DNA from: Chloroflexota bacterium
GTDB taxonomy: Bacteria; Chloroflexota; Anaerolineae; B4-G1; DUEL01
Reading direction: 5' to 3'
Assembly: GCA_014874475.1 (NCBI GenBank)
Contig: JADBJJ010000003.1
Location: forward strand, 1-64,000
Length of the DNA stretch: 64,000 nt
The notes under the pieces are model-generated. The model made no database searches and was not told the DNA's origin. It saw nothing but the letters and a program-made list of their open reading frames with translations. Shown one piece after another: positions 1 through 9,345 of the stretch. Made by a program: the position numbers and the translations under genes. The stretch's first letter is position 1; every line of letters begins with the position of its first letter.

Positions 1-2
1 CG

Positions 3-1739
3 CGCGACCTGGCGGCCTACCGGGCTGCGGAGGAGGCGCTGGAGGCCCAGCGCCGGGCGCTCTGGGATGAGTGGGGGCTGGACCCCGTGCCGGATGAGCC
101 AATTCCGACGCCCTGTGGGGCGGTTGACCGCCCTCCGGCGTACGGCATATCCACCTGGGGCGACCTGTTCAATCCCCGCCAGAAGTTGGCGCTCATCACC
201 TTTGCCCAGAAGGTGCGGCAGGCGCACGCGCAGATGCTTGCCGCCGGCGCCGACCCCGAGTTCGCCAAGGCGGTGACAACGTATCTGGCGCTGGCAGTGA
301 GCCGTCTTACAGACTATATGAGCAATTTGTGCGTCCATGCTAATACTCAGGAAAGGACAGCTCACGTTTTTGGACGCCAGGCTTTACCTATGGTATGGGA
401 TTATTCTGAATTAAATCCCTTGAGCGAGGCGGTAGGTTCATGGGTCAGTATGCTGGATCGCCGTGCACTCACGGCACTAAACAATCTCTTGCATGTAAGT
501 TTTGAGCCTGGAAAGGTTCACCACGGCTCGGCCACACATCTGCCCTGGCCGGATAACTACTTTGACGCCGTGCTCACCGACCCGCCCTACTACGATAACG
601 TCAACTATTCGGCGCTTTCCGATTTCTTCTACGTCTGGCTCAAGCGCACGGTGGGCGACCTCTACCCCGACCTCTTCGCCACGCCGCTTGCGCCTAAGTC
701 CGATGAAATCGTGGCCGACCCGAACCGCCAGGGCGGACGCGAAGAGTCCCGGCGGTTCTTTGAGGAAAGGCTCACCCAGGCCTTTCGGGAAATCGCCCGT
801 GTGCTGCGGCCCGATGGCATTGCCGTCATCGTCTTTGCCCATAAGACCACCGCCGCCTGGGAGGCGGTCATCCAGGCGCTGCTGGACGCCGGCCTCTATA
901 TGACCGCCTCCTGGCCGGTGTATACCGAGATGCAGGCGCGCCTCAACGCGCAGGAGACGGCTTCGCTGGCCTCCAGCATCTACATGGTCTGCCGCAAGCG
1001 CACCAGCCAGGCGGTGGGGGATTTCGGCCAGGTGCGCCGGGAGATTGAGGCGCGCGTGGGGCAGAAACTGGCCCAGTTCTGGGATGAGGGTATCCGGGGT
1101 GCGGATTTCTTTATGAGCGCCATCGGGCCGGCGGTGGAGGCCTTTGGCCAGTATGCGTGGGTGGAGCGGCTCTCTGGGGAGCGGGTGACGGTGGCGGAAC
1201 TGTTGGAATACGTGCGCAAGGTGGTGAGCGAGTTTGCCCTGCAGCGGATTTTGCAGGGCGCCCAGTTGGGCGGGGTGGATGCGCCGACGCGCTTTTATCT
1301 GCTGTGGCGCTGGACTTATAACCACGCCCGGGTGCCCTTTGACGAGGCGCGCAAACTGGCCACCAGTGTGGGGGTGGAGTTGGAGGAGGCGTGGGGGGCT
1401 GGGGGGCTGGTGGAGAAGCAGAAGGAGTATGTGCTGGTGCCCACGCCGCAGGTGCGGGCCAGAGACCCCCGCTTTGCCAAGCAGAGCCGGTTCACGACGA
1501 TGATAGATGCGCTGCACCGGGCGGTGGCGCTGTGGGAGAGGAACCGTCAGCAGGAGTTGCAGGAGCATCTGGCGATGACCTACGGGGGCAATGAGGTGTT
1601 CTGGCAGGTGGTGCAGGCCATCAGCGAGGTGCTGCCGGAGGGGGATAAGGAGAAGCAGGTGCTGCAGGGGCTTTTATACGGACGCAGGACCTCTCTTCGC
1701 CAGGCCCAACAGAGGCTATTTCCAGGAGGTGATGAATGA
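3..1739 (+). CDS. DUF1156-type DNA methylase (anti-phage associated), 5' truncated by window edge
   Basis: Frame stays open upstream of the listed ATG at 87 to the window edge (RDLAAYRAAEEALEAQRRALWDEWGLDP...). DPPYYDNVNYSALSDFFYVWLKR methylase motif IV. Stop overlaps the next gene (ATGA). Confidence 0.85.
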   Translation, partial: RDLAAYRAAEEALEAQRRALWDEWGLDPVPDEPIPTPCGAVDRPPAYGISTWGDLFNPRQKLALITFAQKVRQAHAQMLAAGADPEFAKAVTTYLALAVSRLTDYMSNLCVHANTQERTAHVFGRQALPMVWDYSELNPLSEAVGSWVSMLDRRALTALNNLLHVSFEPGKVHHGSATHLPWPDNYFDAVLTDPPYYDNVNYSALSDFFYVWLKRTVGDLYPDLFATPLAPKSDEIVADPNRQGGREESRRFFEERLTQAFREIARVLRPDGIAVIVFAHKTTAAWEAVIQALLDAGLYMTASWPVYTEMQARLNAQETASLASSIYMVCRKRTSQAVGDFGQVRREIEARVGQKLAQFWDEGIRGADFFMSAIGPAVEAFGQYAWVERLSGERVTVAELLEYVRKVVSEFALQRILQGAQLGGVDAPTRFYLLWRWTYNHARVPFDEARKLATSVGVELEEAWGAGGLVEKQKEYVLVPTPQVRARDPRFAKQSRFTTMIDALHRAVALWERNRQQELQEHLAMTYGGNEVFWQVVQAISEVLPEGDKEKQVLQGLLYGRRTSLRQAQQRLFPGGDE

Positions 1740-4360
1740 AACCATGGCATCAGGTGATTCTTCCGCACGAGGACATTCGCAAAGGTCGGTTTGATGAAGC
1801 AGTGTTTGCCGCCGACCTCTCGGACGTGTTGGCCGACCGCGGCCCGCTGGAATACCGCGACCCGGTCACCTTTTTCCGCAAGACCTACCCCACGCGCGGG
1901 TTGGTGGACCTGCTGGCGAGGATGCTATCGCGGCTGGGGGGGATGGGCGACGGGGAGGCGGTCATCCAGATTCAGACTCCCTTCGGCGGCGGCAAGACCC
2001 ACAGCCTGATTGCGCTCTACCACCTTTTCCGGCACAGTGGGGAACTGGCGTCGTCGGAGGCCGTGGCCGAGATTCTCCAGATGGCCGGGGTTGACTCTGT
2101 GCCCCCGGTGCGGGTGGCCGCCTTCGTCGGCACCGCCGCCGACCCCATCCACGGCAAGACGCCCTGGGGTGAGATCGCCGACCAACTGGGGAAGTACGCC
2201 CAGGTGCAGGAGCACGACCGAAGTCGGCGCTCCCCCGGCAAGGACCGGTTGCACGCCCTGCTGGCCGACCAGCCGACCCTCATCCTGATGGACGAAATCG
2301 CCGAGTATGCGGTCAAAGCCAGGGACTACCGCGACCAGGTCGTGGCCTTTTTCCAGGAACTGACCGAGACGGTCAAGGTGTTGCCGCAATGTGCCCTGGT
2401 GGTCACTCTGCCCTCCAGCGCGCCCTATGGCGAAGAGGGCGAACGCGCGCTGCACCAGTTGCAGCAGGTGTTCAAGCGGGTGGAAACGATCAAGACGCCG
2501 GTGGAAGGGGAGGAGATATACGAGGTTATCCGCCGCCGATTGTTTGAAAGCGCGCCCGACCTGCAGGAGGTGCGGCGGGTGGATGAGACCTATTGGAAGA
2601 TGTACCAGGACCTGGGCGACGACGTGCCCAAGGAAGTCCGCGAGCCGGCGTATCGGGATCGGATATGCCGGGCGTACCCGTTCCACCCCGAACTGCTGGA
2701 CGTGCTGTTTGAGCGGTGGAGCACCTTCCCCGATTTCCAGCGCACGCGCGGCGTGCTGCGGCTGCTGGCGCAGATGGTGGCCGAGTTATACAACCAGCGA
2801 CACCCAGACCTGCTCATCCAGCCATGCCACATCAACCTGGCGAATTCGGCGGTGCGCGGGGAGTTCCTGCGGCACATCGGGAGGGAGTACGAAGGGGTGA
2901 TCGCCTCCGACATCGCCGGGACGAACGCCAAGGCCGAAAAGATTGACCGCGAGATGGGTTCGGAGTACGCCCGCTTCGGCATCGCTGCCGGTCTGGCCCG
3001 GGCCATCTTCTTTGAGTCGTTCAGCGGCAGCGAAAAGCGGGGCGTCAGCATCCAGCGTCTGCGGGTGGCGGTGCTGCGCGAGGGGATTCAACCGGCCATT
3101 GTCGCCGATGCCCTCAAGCGGATGGAGGAGGAACTGTGGTATCTGCACCTGGAGAGCGGCCTCTATTCCTTCTCCAGCCAGCCCAACCTGAACCGCATCA
3201 TCGTGGAGAGGGAGGAGGCGGTGCAGGAGGAACAGATTGCCGATGAAATCCGGTCGCGGCTGGAAAAAATGGCGGGGTCGGAGATGGCGGTGACCCTCTG
3301 GCCCAGGGAGCCCCAGGACGTGCCGGATACCAAGCCTCTCAAACTGGCCGTGCTGAGCCCCGAGTATACCCGGCAGGCTGGCCCCACCGCTGCCTTTGTG
3401 AAGGAACTATTGGACAAATGCGGCCAGACATTCCGCGTCTATCGGAACACGCTGCTGGTCCTGGCTGCGGATGGGAGCGAATATGCCGCGCTGCGGCAGC
3501 GGGTCAAACGGTATCTGGCCCTGCGCGCCATCCGCGACGACAAGATGCTGGTGCGGCAGTTGACGGACGAGAACAAGAGGGCGCTGGAGGAGAAACTCAA
3601 AGACGCCGAGGGTGGCATCTCCTTTCAGGTCCTATCCTGCTATCGCCACCTGGCCAGGGTGGGTACGGACGGCGTGGAGTGGTCCGATTTGGGCTTGCCG
3701 ACCGTCGGCGAGAAAGGGAGTCTGGCCCGCCGCGTGCAGGCCTATCTGCAAAGCGCCGACCTCTTGGTGAGCGGACTCTCTCCCAGGCGCCTGCTGGAGC
3801 AGGCCCTGCGCGCCGACGAGGCGGAAAAGCCGATTGCGGAGATCGTCGAAGCGTTCTGGAAGTACCCCCACCTGCCGATGCTGGAAAATCGGCAAGTTGT
3901 TTATGACTCCATCGTTCAGGGCGTGCGCGACGGCCTCTTTGGGGTCCGAATCGGCGAACAGGTGTATTTCAAAGAGTCAATATCGGCTTCTCTTCTGGAA
4001 ACCGACGCTGTTTTGGTGCGGGAGCCGGAGGTGCCGGCCCCGGAGGCGCCGGTGATGGCGCCGGCGGGGGAGGCGCCGACTGTCCAGGAGGGACTCCTTC
4101 CCGGTTTCGGGCCTGTGCCTGCGCCCCAGGCGGCCGTGCAGACCTACACCCTCCGGGTGAAAGTTCCGTGGGACAAACTCTCCGATTTCCTGCGCGGGGT
4201 GGTAATACCGCTGCGCAGGGAGGGCGCCGAACTGGAGATTGAGGTCTCCCTGCGAGCGCGCGCTCAGTCCGGCGAGTTCAAACAGACCACCCTGGAGCAA
4301 CAGGTAGGGGAGACGCTCAAACAGATTGAGGCAGAGGTTCTGGAGGAGAATCTGAGATAG
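1736..4360 (+). CDS. DUF499-family AAA+ ATPase (partner of DUF1156 methylase)
   Basis: Walker A-like QIQTPFGGGKTHS, Walker B PTLILMDEIAEY; ATGA overlap with the methylase gene. Confidence 0.85.
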   Translation: MKPWHQVILPHEDIRKGRFDEAVFAADLSDVLADRGPLEYRDPVTFFRKTYPTRGLVDLLARMLSRLGGMGDGEAVIQIQTPFGGGKTHSLIALYHLFRHSGELASSEAVAEILQMAGVDSVPPVRVAAFVGTAADPIHGKTPWGEIADQLGKYAQVQEHDRSRRSPGKDRLHALLADQPTLILMDEIAEYAVKARDYRDQVVAFFQELTETVKVLPQCALVVTLPSSAPYGEEGERALHQLQQVFKRVETIKTPVEGEEIYEVIRRRLFESAPDLQEVRRVDETYWKMYQDLGDDVPKEVREPAYRDRICRAYPFHPELLDVLFERWSTFPDFQRTRGVLRLLAQMVAELYNQRHPDLLIQPCHINLANSAVRGEFLRHIGREYEGVIASDIAGTNAKAEKIDREMGSEYARFGIAAGLARAIFFESFSGSEKRGVSIQRLRVAVLREGIQPAIVADALKRMEEELWYLHLESGLYSFSSQPNLNRIIVEREEAVQEEQIADEIRSRLEKMAGSEMAVTLWPREPQDVPDTKPLKLAVLSPEYTRQAGPTAAFVKELLDKCGQTFRVYRNTLLVLAADGSEYAALRQRVKRYLALRAIRDDKMLVRQLTDENKRALEEKLKDAEGGISFQVLSCYRHLARVGTDGVEWSDLGLPTVGEKGSLARRVQAYLQSADLLVSGLSPRRLLEQALRADEAEKPIAEIVEAFWKYPHLPMLENRQVVYDSIVQGVRDGLFGVRIGEQVYFKESISASLLETDAVLVREPEVPAPEAPVMAPAGEAPTVQEGLLPGFGPVPAPQAAVQTYTLRVKVPWDKLSDFLRGVVIPLRREGAELEIEVSLRARAQSGEFKQTTLEQQVGETLKQIEAEVLEENLR

Positions 4361-4451
4361 CCCGGCGCCGAACGCTCGCCGAGGGCAGAGTAGCCCCAGA
4401 GGTGGACGGGCCGGATGGGCGCAGGCTGCGCGCCGGATGCGCTTCCGCAAG

Positions 4452-4512
4452 AACACGGATAGAATTTTTAAATCCGTGTCCATCTGTGGTTCATCTGTGT
4501 CCATCCGTGTTC
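4452..4512. repeat. Intergenic repeat-like element: ACACGGAT..ATCCGTGT inverted repeat plus CATCYGTG units
   Basis: aacacggatagaatttttaaatccgtgtccatctgtggttcatctgtgtccatccgtgttc; inverted ends and several degenerate CATC(T/C)GTG units. Confidence 0.7.
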
Positions 4513-4542
4513 TGTCCAAATTCCAAATGAAGGAGGGATGCG

Positions 4543-4968
4543 ATGGCTGTGATTGAACGCTCTTTCACCGTTGCCGCGCCGCCGGAGAAGGTCTTTGCCT
4601 TTCTGGCCGACCATGCTAACGACCCGCAGTGGCTCCCCGGGCTGGTGGATAGCCGCAACTTCACCGGCGAAGGGACCGATTACCGCTGGGAGTGGACGTA
4701 CCGCATGGCCGGCATCTCCTTTGACGGCACCGGCCACGTCGTGGAGCATGACCCGCCCCGCCGCCACGTCGTCCAGACGCGCGGCGGCGCTCTCAGCACC
4801 TGGGCCTGGACGCTGGAGCCGGAGGGGACCGGCACCCGTATCCACCTCCGCCTGGAGTACACCGTACCGGTGGCCGTTCTGGGGAAACTGGCCGAAAAAC
4901 TGCTCCTGGCCCAGAACGAAAAGGCCGCCGATGAGGGAATGGCCAACCTCCGGCGCCTATTCGGGTAG
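4543..4968 (+). CDS. SRPBCC family protein (polyketide cyclase/START-like)
   Basis: MAVIERSFTVAAPPEKVFAFLADHANDPQWLPG; AGGAGG RBS. Confidence 0.75.
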   Translation: MAVIERSFTVAAPPEKVFAFLADHANDPQWLPGLVDSRNFTGEGTDYRWEWTYRMAGISFDGTGHVVEHDPPRRHVVQTRGGALSTWAWTLEPEGTGTRIHLRLEYTVPVAVLGKLAEKLLLAQNEKAADEGMANLRRLFG

Positions 4969-4998
4969 GGCAACTCAGGGGAGGGTCTGCGAGGGCTT

Positions 4999-5754
4999 AT
5001 GGAGACGAAAGAACTGATCGCCTACCTGGACGAGTACCTGCGGGTGCGGGAGATAGAAGACACCTCCCAGAACGGCCTGCAGGTGGAGGGGGTGGCGGAG
5101 GTGCGCCGGGTGGCCTTTGCCGTGGACGCATGCCAGGCTGCCGCTGACGGCGCCGTGGCCGGGAAGGCCCAGTTGCTCATTGTCCATCATGGCCTCTTCT
5201 GGGAGAAGCCCCGACGGCTGGTCGGGCCGCTCTTCCGGCAGGTCCGGACGCTGATGCTGGGCGGCTGCGGCCTCTACGCGGCCCATCTGCCGCTGGATGC
5301 CCATCCGGAGGTCGGCAACAACGCCGAACTGGCGCGGAAACTGGGCCTGCGGGACCTCCGCCCGTTCGGCCGGTACCACGGAGTGGATATCGGCGTGGCG
5401 GGCACGCTGGACCCCCCCCTTCCGATTTCCACCCTGATCGGCCGGCTGATTCAGACTCTGCACGTGCCGCCCGTGCGCGTCCTGGCCCAGGGGACTCCGG
5501 AGGCCCGCCGCGTCGCTGTCATCTCCGGTGATGCCGTCTCCATGCTGGAGGAAGTGGTGCAAGCCGGTCTGGATACGTTCATCACGGGCGAGACCCGCCA
5601 CTGGGCCTTCCACCCCGTGGCCGAACTGGGGGTGAATGTCCTCTTTGCGGGGCACTACGCCACGGAGGCGGTGGGCCTTAAGGCGCTGGCCCGTCATCTG
5701 GAGGAGAAATTTGGCCTGGAGACGCTCTTCCTGGACCTGCCGACGGGGATGTAG
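4999..5754 (+). CDS. Nif3-like dinuclear metal center protein
   Basis: ELIAYLDEYLRVREIEDTSQNGLQVEG; LLIVHHGLFWEKP; FITGETRHW; FAGHYATE. Confidence 0.85.
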   Translation: METKELIAYLDEYLRVREIEDTSQNGLQVEGVAEVRRVAFAVDACQAAADGAVAGKAQLLIVHHGLFWEKPRRLVGPLFRQVRTLMLGGCGLYAAHLPLDAHPEVGNNAELARKLGLRDLRPFGRYHGVDIGVAGTLDPPLPISTLIGRLIQTLHVPPVRVLAQGTPEARRVAVISGDAVSMLEEVVQAGLDTFITGETRHWAFHPVAELGVNVLFAGHYATEAVGLKALARHLEEKFGLETLFLDLPTGM

Positions 5755-5873
5755 CCCGGAAAGTTAGGAGGCCGCTTCCCGCTCAGGTTCTCCAGGCGGA
5801 GAATGACCGGCTGCGGCGGTTTTTGACGGGCGCCGCCCTGCCCGGCCGTTGCCGGCCCATCACGGTGAAAAAA

Positions 5874-7952
5874 CTACTGGATGGGGACGCGGATTTCCAC
5901 CCCAGCGGGGTTTCCGGCCTCGTCCAGCACGGAAAGGTACTCCCCGGTCTGAGGGTTCCAGAGGCCGAAGAGGATTTCGTCCCGACCCGGCTGGGGATGG
6001 CCGATGCCGGGCACGATGTGGTCGTCGTTGAGGATGTCGCCGGGCTGCCAGAGGGTGGTGGGGTAGCGGCCCATAGCCGGAGGCCCATCCCCCTGGGCGA
6101 TGGTCTGCCCGTCCCGCCGATAGTGCAGGAAGACGGTGTACTCTCCGGCCAGCGGGGCGGTGGCCCGCCAGCGCAGCCGTACCCGCGCGGCGCCGTCTTC
6201 CAGAGGAGTCACCGTTGCCCCCAGCCACTCCACGCCGCCCGAGAGGCGGGCCTGCGGCGGAGGGACGGGTCCGGGACGGGTTGCCAGAAAGGCCAGGTAG
6301 GTGATGTACGGTTCGGTATCCCGGTCGTGCTGGGAGAGGGGGCCTTCCAGCACGGTGACCTCGGCAGGGTGGGGGAGGAGAGGCCAGGCGCGAGTCCAGT
6401 CGCCGTAGGGCCAGAGGAAGACGGCGGTGGGATGCTCTCCTGAGAGTCCCGTCGCTGCGCTGGGGGACTCGCTCCGGACGTCCAGCCCCACCGTCACCCG
6501 CTCCGGCGCGGCGATCAGGAAGCGGACCTGGGGCCACTCTTTCCAGAGCAGCGGGTCCAGATAAACGTGCCCTTCCGGCCCAGCGGTAGGAGTGAGGGGG
6601 GATGCCTCGCCCACCCAGCCGACGCCCAGAAAGCGGTTGATATCTGCTCCCAGTGCCACCGCGCCCCGCTCAAACCAGTAGGCGGTCATCGGGTTGCGGG
6701 CGTAGGAGCCGAAGTAGGGGCGCGCGCCGCTGACCAGTTCCAGCCCGATGGCCACCACGCTGACCGCCACGCCAATGGTGCTGAGACCATCCAGCCGCCT
6801 GGACGCGAAGGATGAGTTTTTGTTCTTCGCCATAAACGGCTCCAACCCGAGGGCAGGGAGGAAGGCCAGGATGGGGAGCATCCCCACGGCGCGCAGGAAG
6901 TGGGGGGCGTCCTCGGCCAGGATAGTGGGGAGGGCCATGATGGCCGTCCAGAGGAGGGGGAAGGCCTCTGCCTTCACCTTCATCCCCGCCGCCGTTGGTG
7001 GCTTCCCTTTACCCCTTTCCCCTTTTGCGGGAGAGAGGAGGGAGGAAAGGGCCGCCGCTACTCCCAGCAGAAAGGCCGCTCCCAGCAGAGGAGCGAAGAC
7101 GGGCCGCCAGGGGATATTGTGCCGCCAGATGCGGTCGCCCTGGACAAAGAACATCCCCAGCGTCCGCAGGACCTGACGGCCCAGCAGTCCCCAGGGGTCG
7201 CCGCCGCTGATGGCGGGGTTCCAGAGGGAGACCTGATCGGGGCGGCCCAGCACCACGTCCGGGTAAGAGGCCGCGTAGGTGGCCAGGGGAACCAGGACCA
7301 CCGCCGCGGCCAGGACTGCCAGGATGAGCCCACGCGCGTGGGGCCGGAAGGCACGGGGTCCGGCCACGGCCAGGACGTAGAGGCCAAACGCGGCCAGCGC
7401 GAAGGGAGTGAAGCGGGCGGCGGTGTAGGTGTAAAAGGAGAGGCCATAGAGGGCGCCGGTCGCCAACCAGAAGCGGAGCCGGCCCGTCCGCACAGCCCGG
7501 GCCCCCTGCCAGACCGTCAGCGCCAGTATGAGAGGGAGAGTGACGGCCCGGAAGCCGACCCGGCTGAGGTGAACGTGCCAGAGGGTGACGGCGAGGACTG
7601 CCGCCGCCAGCAGGCCGACGCGGCGGGAGAAAATGGCCCGTCCCGCCGCCGCCGTCGCCGCGACGGTGAGCAGGCCGACGAAGGCGGAGGTCAGCCGGAG
7701 AGCAAAGGGGCTCTGCCCCAGCAGCCCGATCATCCCAGCAGCCAGGTAGATGAAGAGCGGCTCCCGGCCGTTGTTGGCGGGGAAGTAGACCTGCAGGTGG
7801 CCCTGCAGGACGTCCACGGCGTCCAGGCCGTAGTAGGCCTCGTCGTGGTAGAGGCCGGGGGGGACCTGGCCGATGGCCGGAAGCCGCAGCGCGGCGGCGA
7901 CCAGCAGGATCAGGGTGCCGATAAAAACAGTCCTCTGGGGCCTCACCCGCAT
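5874..7952 (-). CDS. ArnT/GT39-like membrane glycosyltransferase
   Basis: Multi-TM N-terminus with GLYHDEAYYGLDAVDVLQG and NNGREPLFIYLAAGMIGLLG motifs. Confidence 0.7.
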   Translation of the reverse strand: MRVRPQRTVFIGTLILLVAAALRLPAIGQVPPGLYHDEAYYGLDAVDVLQGHLQVYFPANNGREPLFIYLAAGMIGLLGQSPFALRLTSAFVGLLTVAATAAAGRAIFSRRVGLLAAAVLAVTLWHVHLSRVGFRAVTLPLILALTVWQGARAVRTGRLRFWLATGALYGLSFYTYTAARFTPFALAAFGLYVLAVAGPRAFRPHARGLILAVLAAAVVLVPLATYAASYPDVVLGRPDQVSLWNPAISGGDPWGLLGRQVLRTLGMFFVQGDRIWRHNIPWRPVFAPLLGAAFLLGVAAALSSLLSPAKGERGKGKPPTAAGMKVKAEAFPLLWTAIMALPTILAEDAPHFLRAVGMLPILAFLPALGLEPFMAKNKNSSFASRRLDGLSTIGVAVSVVAIGLELVSGARPYFGSYARNPMTAYWFERGAVALGADINRFLGVGWVGEASPLTPTAGPEGHVYLDPLLWKEWPQVRFLIAAPERVTVGLDVRSESPSAATGLSGEHPTAVFLWPYGDWTRAWPLLPHPAEVTVLEGPLSQHDRDTEPYITYLAFLATRPGPVPPPQARLSGGVEWLGATVTPLEDGAARVRLRWRATAPLAGEYTVFLHYRRDGQTIAQGDGPPAMGRYPTTLWQPGDILNDDHIVPGIGHPQPGRDEILFGLWNPQTGEYLSVLDEAGNPAGVEIRVPIQ

Positions 7953-8015
7953 CTCCTCATCCCGGTTGACCTCTGGGGCGCGGGATTCTGCAGCGGAGCA
8001 TTGACATCTTGCCGC

Positions 8016-9332
8016 TTAGATATAGTTGAGTTCCTTCGCCGCCCGGGTCAGTTCGTCCCGGAAATCGGGGTGGCTGATGCGGATAAGCGCCTGCGCCCGC
8101 TGCCGGATGGTCTTGCCGTAGAGGTCCGCCACCCCGTATTCGGTGACCACGTAGTGGACATGGTAGCGGGTGGTGACGACCCCCGCGCCGGGTTTGAGCA
8201 TGGGCACGATGCGGCTCACCAGCGTGCCGTCCTTCAGCGTCGCCGTGCTGGGCAAAGCGATGATGGGCACCCCGCCCTCGGAGCGGGACGCGCCGTAGAT
8301 GAAATCCAATTGCCCGCCAACGCCGCTATACAGTTTGGGGCCGATGGAGTCCGCACATACTTGCCCCGTCAGGTCCACCTCTATGGCCGAGTTGATGGCC
8401 ACCTGCCGGTAGTTCTGAGCGATGACGAAGGGGTCGTTGATGTATTCGGTGCGGCGTAACTCAATGATGGGGTTATCGTTCGCCCACGCATAGAGCCGCT
8501 TCGTCCCGAGCATAAAGCCCGCGATAATCTTGCCCGGATGCAGGGTTTTGCGGGCGTTGGTGATGACTCCGGCCTCCACCAGGTCGATGACGCCGTCGGA
8601 GAAGAGTTCGGTGTGGACGCCCAGGTCTTTCTTGTTTCGGAGAAACCGCAGCACCGCGTTCGGAATCTCGCCGATGCCCATCTGCATCGTCGCGCCATCG
8701 GGGACCAATTCGGCGATGTACTGGGCGATGCGGAGGATCGTCTCCGAGGGCTCATCGCTGCTCATCGGCAGTTCCAGCAGCGGGTAGTCCACCGGCACGA
8801 TGTAATCAATCCGACTCACGTGGATGAAACTATCCCCCAGGCAGCGGGGCATATTGGGGTTGACTTCGGCGATGATGATCCGCGCCGATTCGGCGGGCGT
8901 CTTGGTCAGGCCAGTCTCAATGCCGTAGGAACAGAAGCCGTGCTCGTCGGGCGGGGAGAGATGGACGAAGGCAACGTCTACGGGCAGGATGCCCCTATGG
9001 AACAGGAGGGGGAATTCGGAGAGGAGGACGGGGGTGAAATCGGCCCGTCCTTCATGCACCGCCTGACGGACGTTGGGCCCGATGAAGAGCGCGTTGGCGC
9101 GGATATGTCCTGCCATCTCCGGGGCGACGTAGTCGCTGGCCCCGATGGTGAGCGCATGACAGATTTCCACATTCTCCAGTTCGCGGGCTCGCGCGACCAG
9201 CGCTTTCATCAGAACCTGGGGGACGCTGCAGTTGCCGGTCAGAAAAATGCGGTCACCGTGTTTGATGACCCGAACGGCCTCCTCGGCGGTCGTCACCTTG
9301 CTTTCGTAAATCCGACTCCATCCTGTGGGCAT
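8016..9332 (-). CDS. Acetyl-CoA hydrolase/transferase family protein (4-hydroxybutyrate CoA-transferase-like)
   Basis: IKHGDRIFLTGNCSVPQVLMKAL; MQMGIGEIPNAVL; YGASRSEGGVPIIALPSTA; VVTEYGVADLYGKTIRQRA. Confidence 0.85.
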   Translation of the reverse strand: MPTGWSRIYESKVTTAEEAVRVIKHGDRIFLTGNCSVPQVLMKALVARARELENVEICHALTIGASDYVAPEMAGHIRANALFIGPNVRQAVHEGRADFTPVLLSEFPLLFHRGILPVDVAFVHLSPPDEHGFCSYGIETGLTKTPAESARIIIAEVNPNMPRCLGDSFIHVSRIDYIVPVDYPLLELPMSSDEPSETILRIAQYIAELVPDGATMQMGIGEIPNAVLRFLRNKKDLGVHTELFSDGVIDLVEAGVITNARKTLHPGKIIAGFMLGTKRLYAWANDNPIIELRRTEYINDPFVIAQNYRQVAINSAIEVDLTGQVCADSIGPKLYSGVGGQLDFIYGASRSEGGVPIIALPSTATLKDGTLVSRIVPMLKPGAGVVTTRYHVHYVVTEYGVADLYGKTIRQRAQALIRISHPDFRDELTRAAKELNYI

Positions 9333-9345
9333 AGGGTACTCCTTC

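Noticed and set aside
477-1568. 363-aa - strand ORF antisense to the DUF1156 methylase
   Set aside because: Shadow ORF; the methylase frame has clear catalytic motifs.
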